A DNA stretch of 40,451 nt from Clostridiales bacterium (lineage in GTDB: Bacteria > Bacillota > Clostridia > Lachnospirales > Lachnospiraceae): NCBI GenBank assembly GCA_012519695.1, contig JAAYPT010000031.1:1-40451 (forward strand). The letters run 5' to 3'. The notes beneath the pieces were generated by a model. The model was not told where the DNA came from, searched no databases, and saw only the letters and a list, made by a program, of their open reading frames with translations. The position numbers and the translations under genes are program-made. This document shows positions 7,578 through 15,889 of this stretch, piece by piece. Every line of letters starts with the position of its first letter. Within the stretch, counting starts at the first letter, position 1.

Positions 7578-7897
7578 GCCGACTCTCCTTCCGAAAATAA
7601 CATTGTAATTTTAGAAGAATAACTTTTCCACTCTGCCCGGTACATATCTAACTGATCCATGCCATGTTCTGTTATCTTGTAGTATCTCCGATTTCGTCCG
7701 CCACACTCCACGTCGTATACTTCCAAGCAATCATCCTTTTGAAGTCTACGCAAAACCGGATATAATGTTGATTCTGATACTTCAATTGCCTGCCGGACAT
7801 CCTGAGTGATCTTGTAGCCATATGTGCCTTCCTCTTCCTTACAAACAACTGCTAATACAATCGCATCCAGAAGAGCTGCACCTGTATTAAATACCAT
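7574..7897 (-). CDS. PadR family transcriptional regulator
   Basis: A 107-residue PadR winged-helix regulator. It has the typical ILDAIVLAVV start equivalent, the recognition region STLYPVLRRLQKDDCLEV, and the wing with NRRYYKITEHG. It is the first gene of the padR-DUF1700-DUF4097-pspC operon, and PadR proteins usually repress their own operon. The upstream region holds a strong promoter followed by inverted and tandem repeats suited to a dimer. Confidence 0.92.
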   Translation of the reverse strand: MVFNTGAALLDAIVLAVVCKEEEGTYGYKITQDVRQAIEVSESTLYPVLRRLQKDDCLEVYDVECGGRNRRYYKITEHGMDQLDMYRAEWKSYSSKITMLFSEGESA

Positions 7898-7935
7898 GCC
7901 ACCACTCCTTATCCTTATGAAATATTATTTATTAC

Positions 7936-8003
7936 ACATTACTATTTGAAATGTATTACTATTTCTTAATCAATACTATATGTCATATAATATTATTTGT
8001 CAA
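7936..8003 (-). promoter_or_regulatory. Promoter and putative PadR operator
   Basis: On the minus strand TTGACA (8003-7998) and TATAGT (7980-7975) are 17 bases apart. Downstream of the -10, an inverted repeat ACATT-N9-AATGT spans 7936-7954. The sequence AAATAGTAAT occurs twice in tandem, 17 bases apart. An operator placed between promoter and gene suits repression by the PadR protein encoded next. Confidence 0.6.
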
Positions 8004-8032
8004 CAATTATTTCCTTAACTTAACCTTAATTT

Positions 8033-8060
8033 ATGCAATAGGACGCAATTTCCTATTACA
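8033..8060. repeat. Dispersed palindrome, copy 1
   Basis: TGCAATAGGA-CGCAATT-TCCTATTACA. The arms pair over 10 positions with one A/C mismatch. It sits between the padR promoter and the terminator of the flavodoxin gene, and belongs to a six-copy family in this window. Confidence 0.85.
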
Positions 8061-8069
8061 GAAAAAAAA

Positions 8070-8098
8070 CTCTGTACCATTTTTTATATGATACAGAG
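8070..8098 (-). terminator. Intrinsic terminator after the flavodoxin gene
   Basis: On the minus strand CTCTGTA and TACAGAG pair around a loop of about 15 bases and are followed by a run of eight T. It lies 12 bases after the stop codon. Confidence 0.85.
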
Positions 8099-8109
8099 CT
8101 TTCTATTAT

Positions 8110-8613
8110 TTATTCTATTGTCTTTTTCACAAAATTTCTTGCATTCTCAAAATCCGTCTCATTTGGATGCAACAACGCTTCATCAAAGTTCTGAAGCATT
8201 TCCTTTCTCCAAACTTCCTGTTTCGGGTCTTCCATGGAAATCTCATACTTTTCCCGCACATGCATTGGCATCTTTCCCTGACACATGAAAGTTCCCAAAT
8301 ATTCGCAATCGTCCGGTATCCAGACACTCACTTTTTGCTCTATGGACTTATAATACTCTTTATCTCCCCCAAACCCACAGGTTCCAAACAGTGCAATCTT
8401 TTTTCCGTGAAGCCCGGAAATAAAATCAATGACTGACATATCACAAGTGCCTCGGTTGGTCCAAAATCCTACGAAAAAGGTATCTGCGTCTTTTCCATTA
8501 TATTCCTCTAAATCCTGCATATCCTTGGACATTCCCGGAAGTGCACTGAAAATCTCGGTAGCCACCTGCTTGGTATTTCCTGTTTTACTGGAATAAACAA
8601 CCATATAATCCAT
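8110..8613 (-). CDS. Flavodoxin family protein, BilS-like type
   Basis: A 167-residue flavodoxin-fold protein starting MDYMVVYSSKTGNTKQVA. S-S-K-T-G-N-T is the FMN phosphate-binding loop. Later segments FVGFWTNRGTCDMS, IALFGTCGFGG and TFMCQGKMPMHVREKYE match a family of short clostridial flavodoxins that includes BilS, the partner of bilirubin reductase BilR. No BilR-like reductase is encoded nearby, so a bilirubin role is not supported. It is best read as a one-electron carrier or FMN-linked protein of unknown partner. The start is set at 8613, where AGAGAGG lies upstream; an in-frame extension would overlap the J-domain gene by about 80 bases. Confidence 0.8.
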   Translation of the reverse strand: MDYMVVYSSKTGNTKQVATEIFSALPGMSKDMQDLEEYNGKDADTFFVGFWTNRGTCDMSVIDFISGLHGKKIALFGTCGFGGDKEYYKSIEQKVSVWIPDDCEYLGTFMCQGKMPMHVREKYEISMEDPKQEVWRKEMLQNFDEALLHPNETDFENARNFVKKTIE

Positions 8614-8635
8614 ACTCAAAGACCTCTCTTCTTTC

Positions 8636-9397
8636 CTAATAATATCTTCCATAAGGCATGCCGCCACAACACAGACCGCCGCCTCCGCAACATAGATTAC
8701 AAATAAGGTTTGCAACACAAAGCTTCATGCAGAAACTTCCGCTGCCTCCCATGCTGCTTCCGTAAGTCTGACGCTGTCCCTGATACCAACTTCCACCGTT
8801 TTGAAGCTGTGCACATAACTGCTGGTATTCCTGATTTCCAGGCTCCATTTGTACTGCCTTTCCGGCATGTTCCATAGCCACTACGTTATTTCCCATTCCG
8901 GAATTGGCAATGGCACTTAAATAGTACCAACGTGCATCCCTCTGACTCATTCCATTTAATACATTTAATGCTTCTTTATAATATCCGCTTCGGATATAAT
9001 TAGCGGCTGCCTGTTTATATGTACTATCCTCGTCCATACCACTGGCTCTACTCTGTCTTTGACCTTGACCGCCAAAGCCGCCAAAGAAATCACCAAAACC
9101 ACCGAATCCTCCAAAATCCCAGTAGCCTCCGCCGCCATACTGTGAAGACTGTCCGCCATAGCCACTTTCGCCATAGCCACTCTGACCGTAACCGCTGGAA
9201 GTTCCATGCTCCTTTTCATACATAATCTGTTGATATGCCTGTTGAATTTCTTTGAATTTTTCCTCTGCCTGATCCTTATTTGGATTATTAATATTGGCAT
9301 CTGGATGATATTTTCTGCTTAGTGCCCGGTATGCCTTTTTTATTTCTTCATCTGTCGCATTTCTACTTACTCCAAGCACCGCATATGGATCGTACAT
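8636..9397 (-). CDS. J-domain (DnaJ-like) protein with Gly-rich linker and Cys-rich tail
   Basis: A 253-residue protein. The N-terminal 65 residues are a J-domain with the HPD motif at residues 31-33, so it should stimulate a DnaK-type Hsp70. A Gly/Ser/Tyr/Phe-rich linker follows (about 70-120), then two TPR-like helical repeats ([24 protein letters not shown]). The C-terminus is unusual: it carries a cluster of Cys ([15 protein letters not shown]) and Gly that could bind metal, be lipid-modified or insert in a membrane. It lacks the zinc and client domains of true DnaJ. It lies 17 bases after the DUF5685 gene and 22 bases before the flavodoxin gene. Confidence 0.85.
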   Translation of the reverse strand: MYDPYAVLGVSRNATDEEIKKAYRALSRKYHPDANINNPNKDQAEEKFKEIQQAYQQIMYEKEHGTSSGYGQSGYGESGYGGQSSQYGGGGYWDFGGFGGFGDFFGGFGGQGQRQSRASGMDEDSTYKQAAANYIRSGYYKEALNVLNGMSQRDARWYYLSAIANSGMGNNVVAMEHAGKAVQMEPGNQEYQQLCAQLQNGGSWYQGQRQTYGSSMGGSGSFCMKLCVANLICNLCCGGGGLCCGGMPYGRYY

Positions 9398-9414
9398 ATT
9401 GTTTCCTTTCCGCT

Positions 9415-10278
9415 CTAAGCTGTTAGATTCTTGTCCATTTCTTTCTTATTTTCCTGCTGTTGTCGTTTATTTTTTATCATTTCATAACGACACCATACAC
9501 CGGAATATAAAATATTTCGCAAAATCTCTGTATTGTCTACAATGGGTAACCACTCAAATGATTTGGAACACTCTGCCATCATCATAGTCAAAATATTTCC
9601 CACTTTTTCATCAAAATCAGGTTCTTTTTTCCATTGAAAAAATGGATTGTAGTTTCCCTTTTTTCTATCCTTTTCTAAATCCTCATAGGCATCCATCAGA
9701 TAAATAAACTTTCCAAGGAAAAATCCCATGCGTCGAAGTTCCTTTGCCCATTCATCTTCACGCCAGGCAAAGATTTCACTCATAATTTCTCCGAAATATC
9801 CGGCAATTTCATCAATATCCGTTGCATTCCTTTTCTCACATTCATGAATCTTTGCAAGCATGTCTTGCATAACCTCTGCCTTGTGAGGATATTCTTCTGC
9901 TATTTTTCTGCATTGCCCATGCAATGTTCCTGCCATGATTCGCTTATTTACCTTGTGCTCATCCTGCCAGTCATCCATACATTTGTAATATGACAACAAC
10001 AGATTCATATCTGCTGCATACTTTGTAAACTCATTACTTCTGGTGGGATGTTTTTCAAAAGGATGTGCAATACACTTACAAGCACTCTCTTTGGTATCTG
10101 TCTCATATAAACTGGTAAGCAACAATATCACAAACGTCATATCATAACTTAATGTCAGCTGACCTCTTTTCCCATACTGTTCCTTCAGCTTCTGACAGAA
10201 CCCGCAATGATAGGATTGATACAAATCAAATTCCTTGAATTTCATTTCCTGTTTATTTACAATAATATATCCAAACAT
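9415..10278 (-). CDS. DUF5685 family protein
   Basis: A 287-residue, largely helical protein that I recognise as DUF5685. It begins [20 protein letters not shown] and carries a conserved C25-G-F-C28 pair just after it. Acidic clusters ([30 protein letters not shown]) look like the Asp-rich helices of metal-dependent all-alpha enzymes such as prenyl synthases, but I would not infer that activity. In Clostridia it is often encoded beside J-domain proteins, as here. Its ribosome binding site GGGAG lies inside the 3' arm of the terminator just upstream. Confidence 0.75.
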   Translation of the reverse strand: MFGYIIVNKQEMKFKEFDLYQSYHCGFCQKLKEQYGKRGQLTLSYDMTFVILLLTSLYETDTKESACKCIAHPFEKHPTRSNEFTKYAADMNLLLSYYKCMDDWQDEHKVNKRIMAGTLHGQCRKIAEEYPHKAEVMQDMLAKIHECEKRNATDIDEIAGYFGEIMSEIFAWREDEWAKELRRMGFFLGKFIYLMDAYEDLEKDRKKGNYNPFFQWKKEPDFDEKVGNILTMMMAECSKSFEWLPIVDNTEILRNILYSGVWCRYEMIKNKRQQQENKKEMDKNLTA

Positions 10279-10286
10279 ATAAAAAC

Positions 10287-10333
10287 TCCCAAAGGATTAA
10301 ATATTCTATAAGCACTATTCTAATCCTTTGGGA
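10287..10333 (-). terminator. Terminator after nadE whose second arm holds the next gene's ribosome binding site
   Basis: TCCCAAAGGATTA (10287-10299) and TAATCCTTTGGGA (10321-10333) form a perfect 13-bp stem around a 21-base loop. On the minus strand it is followed by GTTTTT. It lies after the nadE stop. The GGGAG that ends the stem is 7 bases before the ATG of the DUF5685 gene. Confidence 0.8.
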
Positions 10334-10374
10334 AAAAATTGCAATTAACAAACAGGGAAGTTTCTATTAAATCT

Positions 10375-12288
10375 TTATAAAATTTCCTCTAATTGTGCCA
10401 GCCATACTTGTCCGCTGGCATCACTTGGCATACGCAAATCTCCTCTTGGAGAAACTGCAACGGTACCAACCTTTGGTCCATCCGGCAAACAGGAACGCTT
10501 GAACTGTTGTGAAAAGAAACGTCTTACAAATGTTTTTAACCATTTTAAAATAACTTCTTTTTCATAAGTACCCTCAAATGCTCTTAATGCCAAACGATAA
10601 ATCTTTGCCGGTCCAAAACCGGAACGCAACATATGATATAAGAAAAAGTCATGTAGTTCATATGGTCCTACAATATCTTCTGTTTTCTGAGAAATCTTTC
10701 CTTCCTCCGGTGGAAGTAATTCCGGGCTCACCGGAGTATCTAACACATCCAGTAAAATTTTTCTTAACGTCTCTTCTTCACAGGTATCTGCATAATACTG
10801 TACTAAATGTCGCACCAACGTCTTTGGCACAGAAACATTCACGCCGTACATAGACATATGATCCCCATTATAAGTAGCCCATCCTAACGCTAACTCGGAC
10901 ATATCTCCTGTTCCGATTACCATTCCGTTTTCTTTATTGGCAACATCCATAAGAATCTGTGTACGCTCTCTTGCCTGTCCGTTTTCATAAGTCACATCAT
11001 GGCAGGTTTCTTCCTGTCCGATATCCCTAAAGTGTACACGCACAGCCTCTTTAATATCTATTTCTAAGAAATCTGCATTCAGACTCTTAATGAGATTTAC
11101 TGCATTATCGTAAGTACGGTCTGTGGTTCCAAATCCCGGCATGGTTACTGCCTTAATGCCTTTACGGTCAATTCCTGCCATATCAAATGCTTTTACCGTT
11201 ACCAAAAGTGCTAATGTAGAATCCAGTCCTCCGGAAATTCCAATGACCGCACATTTACATCCGGTATGCTCTAGACGCTTTTTCAATCCCATGGACTGAA
11301 GCATAAGGATTTCTTCACAACGCTTCTGTCTTTTTTCTGTTTTTCCCGGAACGAATGGAGATGGGTCAATAAAGCGTGTTAAAACCGTTTCTTCTATTTT
11401 TAATGGAAATGTAATTTCCTGATAATCTCCTGTATTGCCCTCAAACGTAGACATTCTTCTACGTTCTGCATTAATCTTTTGCACATCAATTTCGGAATAC
11501 ACGGATTCATTGCAAAAACGCTTTGCAGACCCTAAAATAGTTCCGTTTTCCGCTATCATGTTATGAGCAGAATATACCACATCCTGAGTAGATTCTCCTT
11601 CTCCTGCGCTGGCATACACATAGCCGCACAAAAGTCTTGCAGACTGCCCTGCAATCAGGCTTTCCCGATAAATGTCTTTTCCGGTAATCTCATCACTGGC
11701 TGACAAATTTACAATCAGATTTGCTCCTGCTAATGCATGGGAAATACTTGGTGGATTTGGCACCCACACGTCCTCACAGATTTCTACACCAACTTTTAAT
11801 TCCGGCATAGTGTCCGGAGAAAATAGAAGATGACTTCCCATAGGTACTGTAATTTCTTCTGTTAAACGTACATTGACAGGTTCTTCCATTCCTTTTGCAA
11901 AATGTCTTGCCTCATAAAATTCATTATAATTTGGAATATGCATTTTCGGCACAAGTCCTAAAATTTTTCCCTGACACAAAGCTGCTGCCACATTGTAAAG
12001 ATTACCGTTCCAGGAGATTGGCAATCCTACAAATACCAACATGTTTTTTCCATTGGTATCTGCTGCAATTTTTATCAGCTCTTCCTTGGCACTTCTTAAC
12101 AATGTTTCCTGCAAAAACAAATCGCCACAGCTATAACCGGTAATACACAGTTCCGGAAAAACTACTACAACCGCTCTTTCTTCTTCTGCCTCTTTTAACT
12201 TTTGAAAAATTACCTGTCCATTATACGCAGGGTCTGCCACCTTTACCTTAGGAGTCACAGCCGCTACCTTGATATACCCGTCTCTCAC
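10375..12288 (-). CDS. nadE: Glutamine-dependent NAD+ synthetase
   Basis: A 637-residue two-domain enzyme that makes NAD+ from nicotinate adenine dinucleotide, ATP and glutamine. The N-terminal nitrilase-type amidase has the catalytic triad: Glu46 in FPELCITGY, Lys in LVPKMHIPNY and Cys in GVEICEDVW. It supplies ammonia. The C-terminal synthetase has the PP-loop SGGLDS and the acceptor segment GTGDMSELALGWATYNGDHMS. Length is typical for the long glutamine-dependent form. The start is GTG, overlapping the hslO stop as GTGA, so translation is coupled. A nicotinate phosphoribosyltransferase gene for the same salvage route lies 18 kb away. Confidence 0.97.
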   Translation of the reverse strand: MRDGYIKVAAVTPKVKVADPAYNGQVIFQKLKEAEEERAVVVVFPELCITGYSCGDLFLQETLLRSAKEELIKIAADTNGKNMLVFVGLPISWNGNLYNVAAALCQGKILGLVPKMHIPNYNEFYEARHFAKGMEEPVNVRLTEEITVPMGSHLLFSPDTMPELKVGVEICEDVWVPNPPSISHALAGANLIVNLSASDEITGKDIYRESLIAGQSARLLCGYVYASAGEGESTQDVVYSAHNMIAENGTILGSAKRFCNESVYSEIDVQKINAERRRMSTFEGNTGDYQEITFPLKIEETVLTRFIDPSPFVPGKTEKRQKRCEEILMLQSMGLKKRLEHTGCKCAVIGISGGLDSTLALLVTVKAFDMAGIDRKGIKAVTMPGFGTTDRTYDNAVNLIKSLNADFLEIDIKEAVRVHFRDIGQEETCHDVTYENGQARERTQILMDVANKENGMVIGTGDMSELALGWATYNGDHMSMYGVNVSVPKTLVRHLVQYYADTCEEETLRKILLDVLDTPVSPELLPPEEGKISQKTEDIVGPYELHDFFLYHMLRSGFGPAKIYRLALRAFEGTYEKEVILKWLKTFVRRFFSQQFKRSCLPDGPKVGTVAVSPRGDLRMPSDASGQVWLAQLEEIL

Positions 12289-13154
12289 TTTATAATCTCC
12301 TTTAATTCCTCTGTGCTGAATACATAATGTTTATCACAGAACTGACAGTTTACCTCGATTGGTTCATTATCGTCAATCATTTCCTGAATATCTTTTTTCC
12401 CAATACTTGCAATTACTCTGGTAACACGCTCTTTGGAGCAATCACAGTGATACTGTACCGGCAATGTCTCATTGATTTCAAGACCGAATTCTCCTAATAT
12501 CTGCTCTAAGAGACTTTCCGGTGTCGCTCCCTGTTCTAACAAATCTGTGACAGAAGTTACTTCCGCTACTTTTTTCTCTAATTTTTCAATGATTTCATCA
12601 TCGGTAAATGGCATTAACTGAATAATAAATCCTCCTGCCTGTTTTACCGTATTATCCTTATTCATCAAAACGCCAAGTCCCACAGCGGACGGTACCTGCT
12701 CGGATGTTGCAAAATAATAGGTCAAATCATCACCGATTTCTCCTGTTTGCAACTGTACCTGTCCAATATAAGGCTCTTTCATTCCGATATCCTTAATAAC
12801 ACTTAATACACCAAGGTCCAAGGCTCCGCCTACATCCAGTTTTCCCTTTGCATTGGCAGGAAGTATTACATCCGGTACCTGTGGATATCCCTTAACATTT
12901 CCCTTAGAATCTGCCGTTACCGTCAATCCCTTCGCCGGACCGCTGCACATAATCTGAAGAGTTAATACATCCTTTTCTCCCTTCATCATTGCTCCCATCA
13001 TAGCTCCGCCTGTCAGTAATCTTCCTAAAGCCGCTGTTATCACCGGGCTGGTATTGTGGTAAATTCTTGACTGCTCTACCAAATCTCTTGATGTAATGGC
13101 AAATGCTCTAATCTGACTGTCTGCCGCTGTTGCTCTTACAATATAATCACTCAT
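12285..13154 (-). CDS. hslO: Hsp33 redox-regulated holdase chaperone
   Basis: A 289-residue Hsp33. The N-terminal substrate-binding domain starts MSDYIVRATAADSQIRAFAI. The C-terminal redox switch holds the four zinc cysteines as CDC and CQFC. In Hsp33, oxidation of these cysteines releases zinc and activates the holdase. The gene overlaps the methyltransferase upstream by 8 bases and nadE downstream by 4, so all three are one transcript. Confidence 0.96.
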   Translation of the reverse strand: MSDYIVRATAADSQIRAFAITSRDLVEQSRIYHNTSPVITAALGRLLTGGAMMGAMMKGEKDVLTLQIMCSGPAKGLTVTADSKGNVKGYPQVPDVILPANAKGKLDVGGALDLGVLSVIKDIGMKEPYIGQVQLQTGEIGDDLTYYFATSEQVPSAVGLGVLMNKDNTVKQAGGFIIQLMPFTDDEIIEKLEKKVAEVTSVTDLLEQGATPESLLEQILGEFGLEINETLPVQYHCDCSKERVTRVIASIGKKDIQEMIDDNEPIEVNCQFCDKHYVFSTEELKEIIK

Positions 13155-13905
13155 TCTTTTTTCCTTTCTCTCTGGCTATCATATAAATACGTTCACTATC
13201 CGGCTTTACACTTTCATGGGTAAAGGCATCATATGCTGCCACAAATTCCATGCCTGCCTCTTCCAGTAACTTTTTTACGGTTTCTACTTCATATGCCCGC
13301 TGAAAATGTGTTTCCTCATATTTACGATATAATTCATCATCTTCTTTTATAAAAAGTGTCAGGTCGTATTGATTTATCTGTTCTTCTTCATCATAATAGT
13401 TGTCCCAGATAAAACTTCCTTCTTCACGGTTCTCGCAAATAGTAGTTTCTCCCAGCAGTTCCTGATATTTATATATGGTGTTCATATCAAAAATAAATAT
13501 TCCACCCGGATCTAAATAGGTATTTACTCTTCGAAATACTTCCAGTAAATCTTCTTCCTCTAAAATGTAATTCATAGAATCACAAATACTTACTGCCGCT
13601 TTTGCTGTTCCGTATAGCTCCAGTTCCCGCATATCCTGCTGCAAATAAAGAATCTCATCTTCCTCCTGCCCCGATGCCATGGCAATCTCCAGCATTTCTT
13701 CGGAATTATCGATTCCGATCATGTCATATCCGGACTTTGCCAGCAACCGAGTCATTTTCCCGGTACCACAGCCTAATTCCAGCACAACTCCTTCGTTAAT
13801 ACCATATTCCCTTAACAAACCGGTGAGATAGGTATTCCATTCCTCATACGGTACGTTATCCATAAACATATCATAAACTTCTGCAAAACCTGTATATGCT
13901 TCCAT
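13147..13905 (-). CDS. Class I SAM-dependent methyltransferase
   Basis: A 252-residue soluble methyltransferase. Motif I, VLELGCGTGKMTRLL, and the following acidic strand end, GIDNSEEML, bind S-adenosylmethionine. The segment ISICDSMNYILEE-like (VSICDSMNYILEEEDL) is motif IV/post-IV of the YjhP/UbiE-like type. The substrate cannot be inferred. It lies 13 bases after the small membrane-anchored protein gene and overlaps hslO. Confidence 0.88.
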   Translation of the reverse strand: MEAYTGFAEVYDMFMDNVPYEEWNTYLTGLLREYGINEGVVLELGCGTGKMTRLLAKSGYDMIGIDNSEEMLEIAMASGQEEDEILYLQQDMRELELYGTAKAAVSICDSMNYILEEEDLLEVFRRVNTYLDPGGIFIFDMNTIYKYQELLGETTICENREEGSFIWDNYYDEEEQINQYDLTLFIKEDDELYRKYEETHFQRAYEVETVKKLLEEAGMEFVAAYDAFTHESVKPDSERIYMIAREKGKKNE

Positions 13906-13918
13906 GTTTGCTCCTACT

Positions 13919-14410
13919 CTAGTGTTTTAAGACAGTATTGGGTTCCGTTCTTCCTTCGGGACTCACTGCCTTTTTAATATTTGCAAAGGTATCTTTTCCA
14001 CTAATATAATAATTCCAATTTCCCTGTTCACTTTCATATTCCAAATAAACATAATCCTTATTGGTCTGGTATACCTTCACATTAGAAATGGCACCATTTC
14101 CTCTAATGAACTTCATTTTGATACATTCGCCCTTTTTCACCCCAAATATATAAGGTTTATGCGCCTCATTACACAGATAATATTCTACACCTTTCAGATT
14201 CTGTGCAGTAACACAGACACTTTTGCCATCAACCTCCACACGGTTATTTACTTCCGGTGACTCCATGTCATAAGACACCACCATCATATACTTCTGATAT
14301 CTGTGCATTTCTACAAAACTATATACCAAAAATCCAATTCCCAATGCAAGCAAAAGAATTGTAATTACGATTACTACTGTTGCCTTGCTTATTTTCCGTT
14401 TCTTTTCCAT
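13919..14410 (-). CDS. Membrane-anchored protein of unknown function
   Basis: A 163-residue protein I do not recognise. It has a lysine-rich start (MEKKRKISK), one membrane helix (about 9-30), and an extracytoplasmic domain of about 130 residues with many beta-type segments. It is the first gene of the operon leading to the methyltransferase, hslO and nadE, and a clear promoter precedes it. No motif points to activity. Confidence 0.75.
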   Translation of the reverse strand: MEKKRKISKATVVIVITILLLALGIGFLVYSFVEMHRYQKYMMVVSYDMESPEVNNRVEVDGKSVCVTAQNLKGVEYYLCNEAHKPYIFGVKKGECIKMKFIRGNGAISNVKVYQTNKDYVYLEYESEQGNWNYYISGKDTFANIKKAVSPEGRTEPNTVLKH

Positions 14411-14460
14411 AATCTCTTTCTCCCATTTTTTATGCCAATCCTATATGTGCCATGTAACTA

Positions 14461-14489
14461 ATACTAACAAGTTTATCACAAAAAATCAA
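14461..14489 (-). promoter_or_regulatory. Promoter of the 14410-10375 operon
   Basis: On the minus strand TTGATT (14489-14484) and TAGTAT (14466-14461) are separated by 17 bases, about 50 bases upstream of the first start codon. Confidence 0.55.
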
Positions 14490-14510
14490 GTTTCCTGCCG
14501 CGAAACTCTC

Positions 14511-14539
14511 TTGATTATTTCTTTTAAAAACCGTATACT
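14511..14539 (+). promoter_or_regulatory. Promoter of the 14569 gene
   Basis: TTGATT (14511-14516) and TATACT (14534-14539) are separated by 17 bases. The gene's AGAGGAG ribosome binding site and ATG follow. This promoter diverges from the one at 14461-14489. Confidence 0.65.
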
Positions 14540-14568
14540 ATGAGTATCATCAATTTAGAGGAGTATTT

Positions 14569-15612
14569 ATGACACAAAACTACGAACATTATATTTCAAA
14601 GCATATTAAAAGCGTATATAAACGAAGACTGTTATCTCCTATTATTTATCTGGTGATTTTGCTTATTCTTTGGATTATTTTACCTTTGCAACATCTTTTA
14701 TTTCCACAAAAGATTAGCAGTGTTTCCGACTTAAGCAAGTATCAACGCCAACGAGATTCTTACGTTCAGACTACGTTAAAAGATTTATATTTTACCGGAT
14801 ATACCAACACCTTGCTTGGGCAAAAAACAGGATACTACTATTACACTATGTGGGATGACAAATGCGTTGTTGTACTGTTATCTCCGAAAACCTGTGAGGA
14901 AGGACTTCCTACCATAAAGTCCGCACACATTCGCGGACGTGTAATTTCAGGAAATAAGGCTTTTAACACCTTGTTGGATTCTCTGGCAAAGGATTTAGAC
15001 TGGACTTCCAAAGGGATTTCCGGCAAAATCAGTCCGTATCTCATCAGCGAACCGGCTTTTAAATCTCTTTCCAGTACGATACTGATGGTTGTTTACTTTG
15101 CAACCGGCATTTATGCACTGATTCGTTTGATTGCAGATACCTTGTATATCTTTTTCCCTGTACTGGCTCCTGCCTGCCGTCAGCTTTCTCGCTTTGGTAA
15201 GCCTTCGGTGCTTTTAGCTCAGGCAGAGGAAGAACTTGCTACCTTACCTCAGTTAGCAACAGAGGATATGTTTATTACAGAACATTACTTTATTGAGCTT
15301 GCCAATTATGGTATTGCCATTGTTCCAATTCAGGAAATGATTTGGATATATAAGCATTCCACCTTGCACAAGTTCCTATGGTATCACTTTAGTATTTCTT
15401 ACACACTGCATATTACAGCCAATAAATATCTGTACATTCAGTGTCCGAAAAATATAAAGTCCGATATTGACGGTATCATGGATTATCTGGCTGAGGCCAA
15501 CCATGATATTCTGGTGGGATTTAACGAAGAGAACCGTTTAAAGGTTCAGGAATTGCAAAATCATGGTTTGCAGTTCGATAAGTTCATTGCTTTCTTAAAA
15601 CGAAGAATTTAA
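14569..15612 (+). CDS. Two-helix membrane protein of unknown function (possibly DUF6709)
   Basis: A 347-residue membrane protein. The first helix spans about 22-45, and a second lies near 165-195. Between them is an apparently extracytoplasmic domain of 120 residues (TGYTNTLLGQKTGYYYYTMWDD). The C-terminal cytoplasmic part (about 200-347) includes FITEHYFIELANYGIAIVPIQEMIWIYKH, which is reminiscent of PH-like domains in clostridial DUF6709 proteins; that family name is given with doubt. It is transcribed alone, from a clear promoter to a clear terminator. Confidence 0.7.
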   Translation: MTQNYEHYISKHIKSVYKRRLLSPIIYLVILLILWIILPLQHLLFPQKISSVSDLSKYQRQRDSYVQTTLKDLYFTGYTNTLLGQKTGYYYYTMWDDKCVVVLLSPKTCEEGLPTIKSAHIRGRVISGNKAFNTLLDSLAKDLDWTSKGISGKISPYLISEPAFKSLSSTILMVVYFATGIYALIRLIADTLYIFFPVLAPACRQLSRFGKPSVLLAQAEEELATLPQLATEDMFITEHYFIELANYGIAIVPIQEMIWIYKHSTLHKFLWYHFSISYTLHITANKYLYIQCPKNIKSDIDGIMDYLAEANHDILVGFNEENRLKVQELQNHGLQFDKFIAFLKRRI

Positions 15613-15618
15613 CAGCAT

Positions 15619-15654
15619 CCCGTAAGTGTTTTCATACACTTACGGGTCTTTTTT
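15619..15654 (+). terminator. Intrinsic terminator
   Basis: CCCGTAAGTG and CACTTACGGG form a perfect 10-bp stem around an 8-base loop, followed by TCTTTTTT. It lies 6 bases after the stop of the membrane protein gene and runs directly into a dispersed palindrome. Confidence 0.9.
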
Positions 15655-15683
15655 ATGCAATAGGAAATTGCGTCCTATTGCAT
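15655..15683. repeat. Dispersed palindrome, copy 2 (inverted)
   Basis: ATGCAATAGGA-AATTGCG-TCCTATTGCAT. It has perfect 11-bp arms, with the loop in the opposite orientation to the other copies. It lies between a terminator and the queT leader. Confidence 0.9.
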
Positions 15684-15774
15684 AAAAAACGTTCTATCAT
15701 AGAAAAAGTAAAAAATTTTTCTCTTGCTTTTCCCCAACGATTATTTTATAATGCAGTAGCAAACCTTTTAATGT

Positions 15775-15840
15775 GGACAGTTCGAAACCATCCTGTCCGA
15801 ATCATACAAGACATTTACATGATTCAAATCAAAACTAGGG
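15775..15840 (+). promoter_or_regulatory. Candidate preQ1 riboswitch upstream of queT
   Basis: GGACAG (15775-15780) pairs with CTGTCC (15793-15798) around the loop TTCGAAACCAT. A 7-bp hairpin GAATCAT/ATGATTC (15799-15825) follows, then the A-rich tail AAATCAAAACTAGGG (15826-15840). In preQ1 riboswitches an A-rich tail enters the minor groove of the first stem, and its final GG pairs back with CC in the first loop. CC at 15788-15789 and the closing GGG fit this H-type pseudoknot. The inserted hairpin before the tail recalls class II or III rather than class I. Placement upstream of queT-queF-queC supports the call. The queT ribosome binding site lies 40 bases further on. Confidence 0.55.
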
Positions 15841-15889
15841 ACGAGACTTGTAACTTATTGTATCGTTGTGAAACATTGGAGGTGGACAT

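Noticed and set aside
8636-8718. N-terminal extension of the flavodoxin frame into the J-domain gene
   Set aside because: The extra residues are hydrophobic shadow sequence opposite a Cys-rich coding end. A better ribosome binding site and the SSKTGNT spacing support the start at 8613.
15778-15798. tRNA-like GTTCGAAAC sequence
   Set aside because: It resembles a T-loop, but no acceptor, D or anticodon stems can be built around it. It is part of the candidate riboswitch loop.
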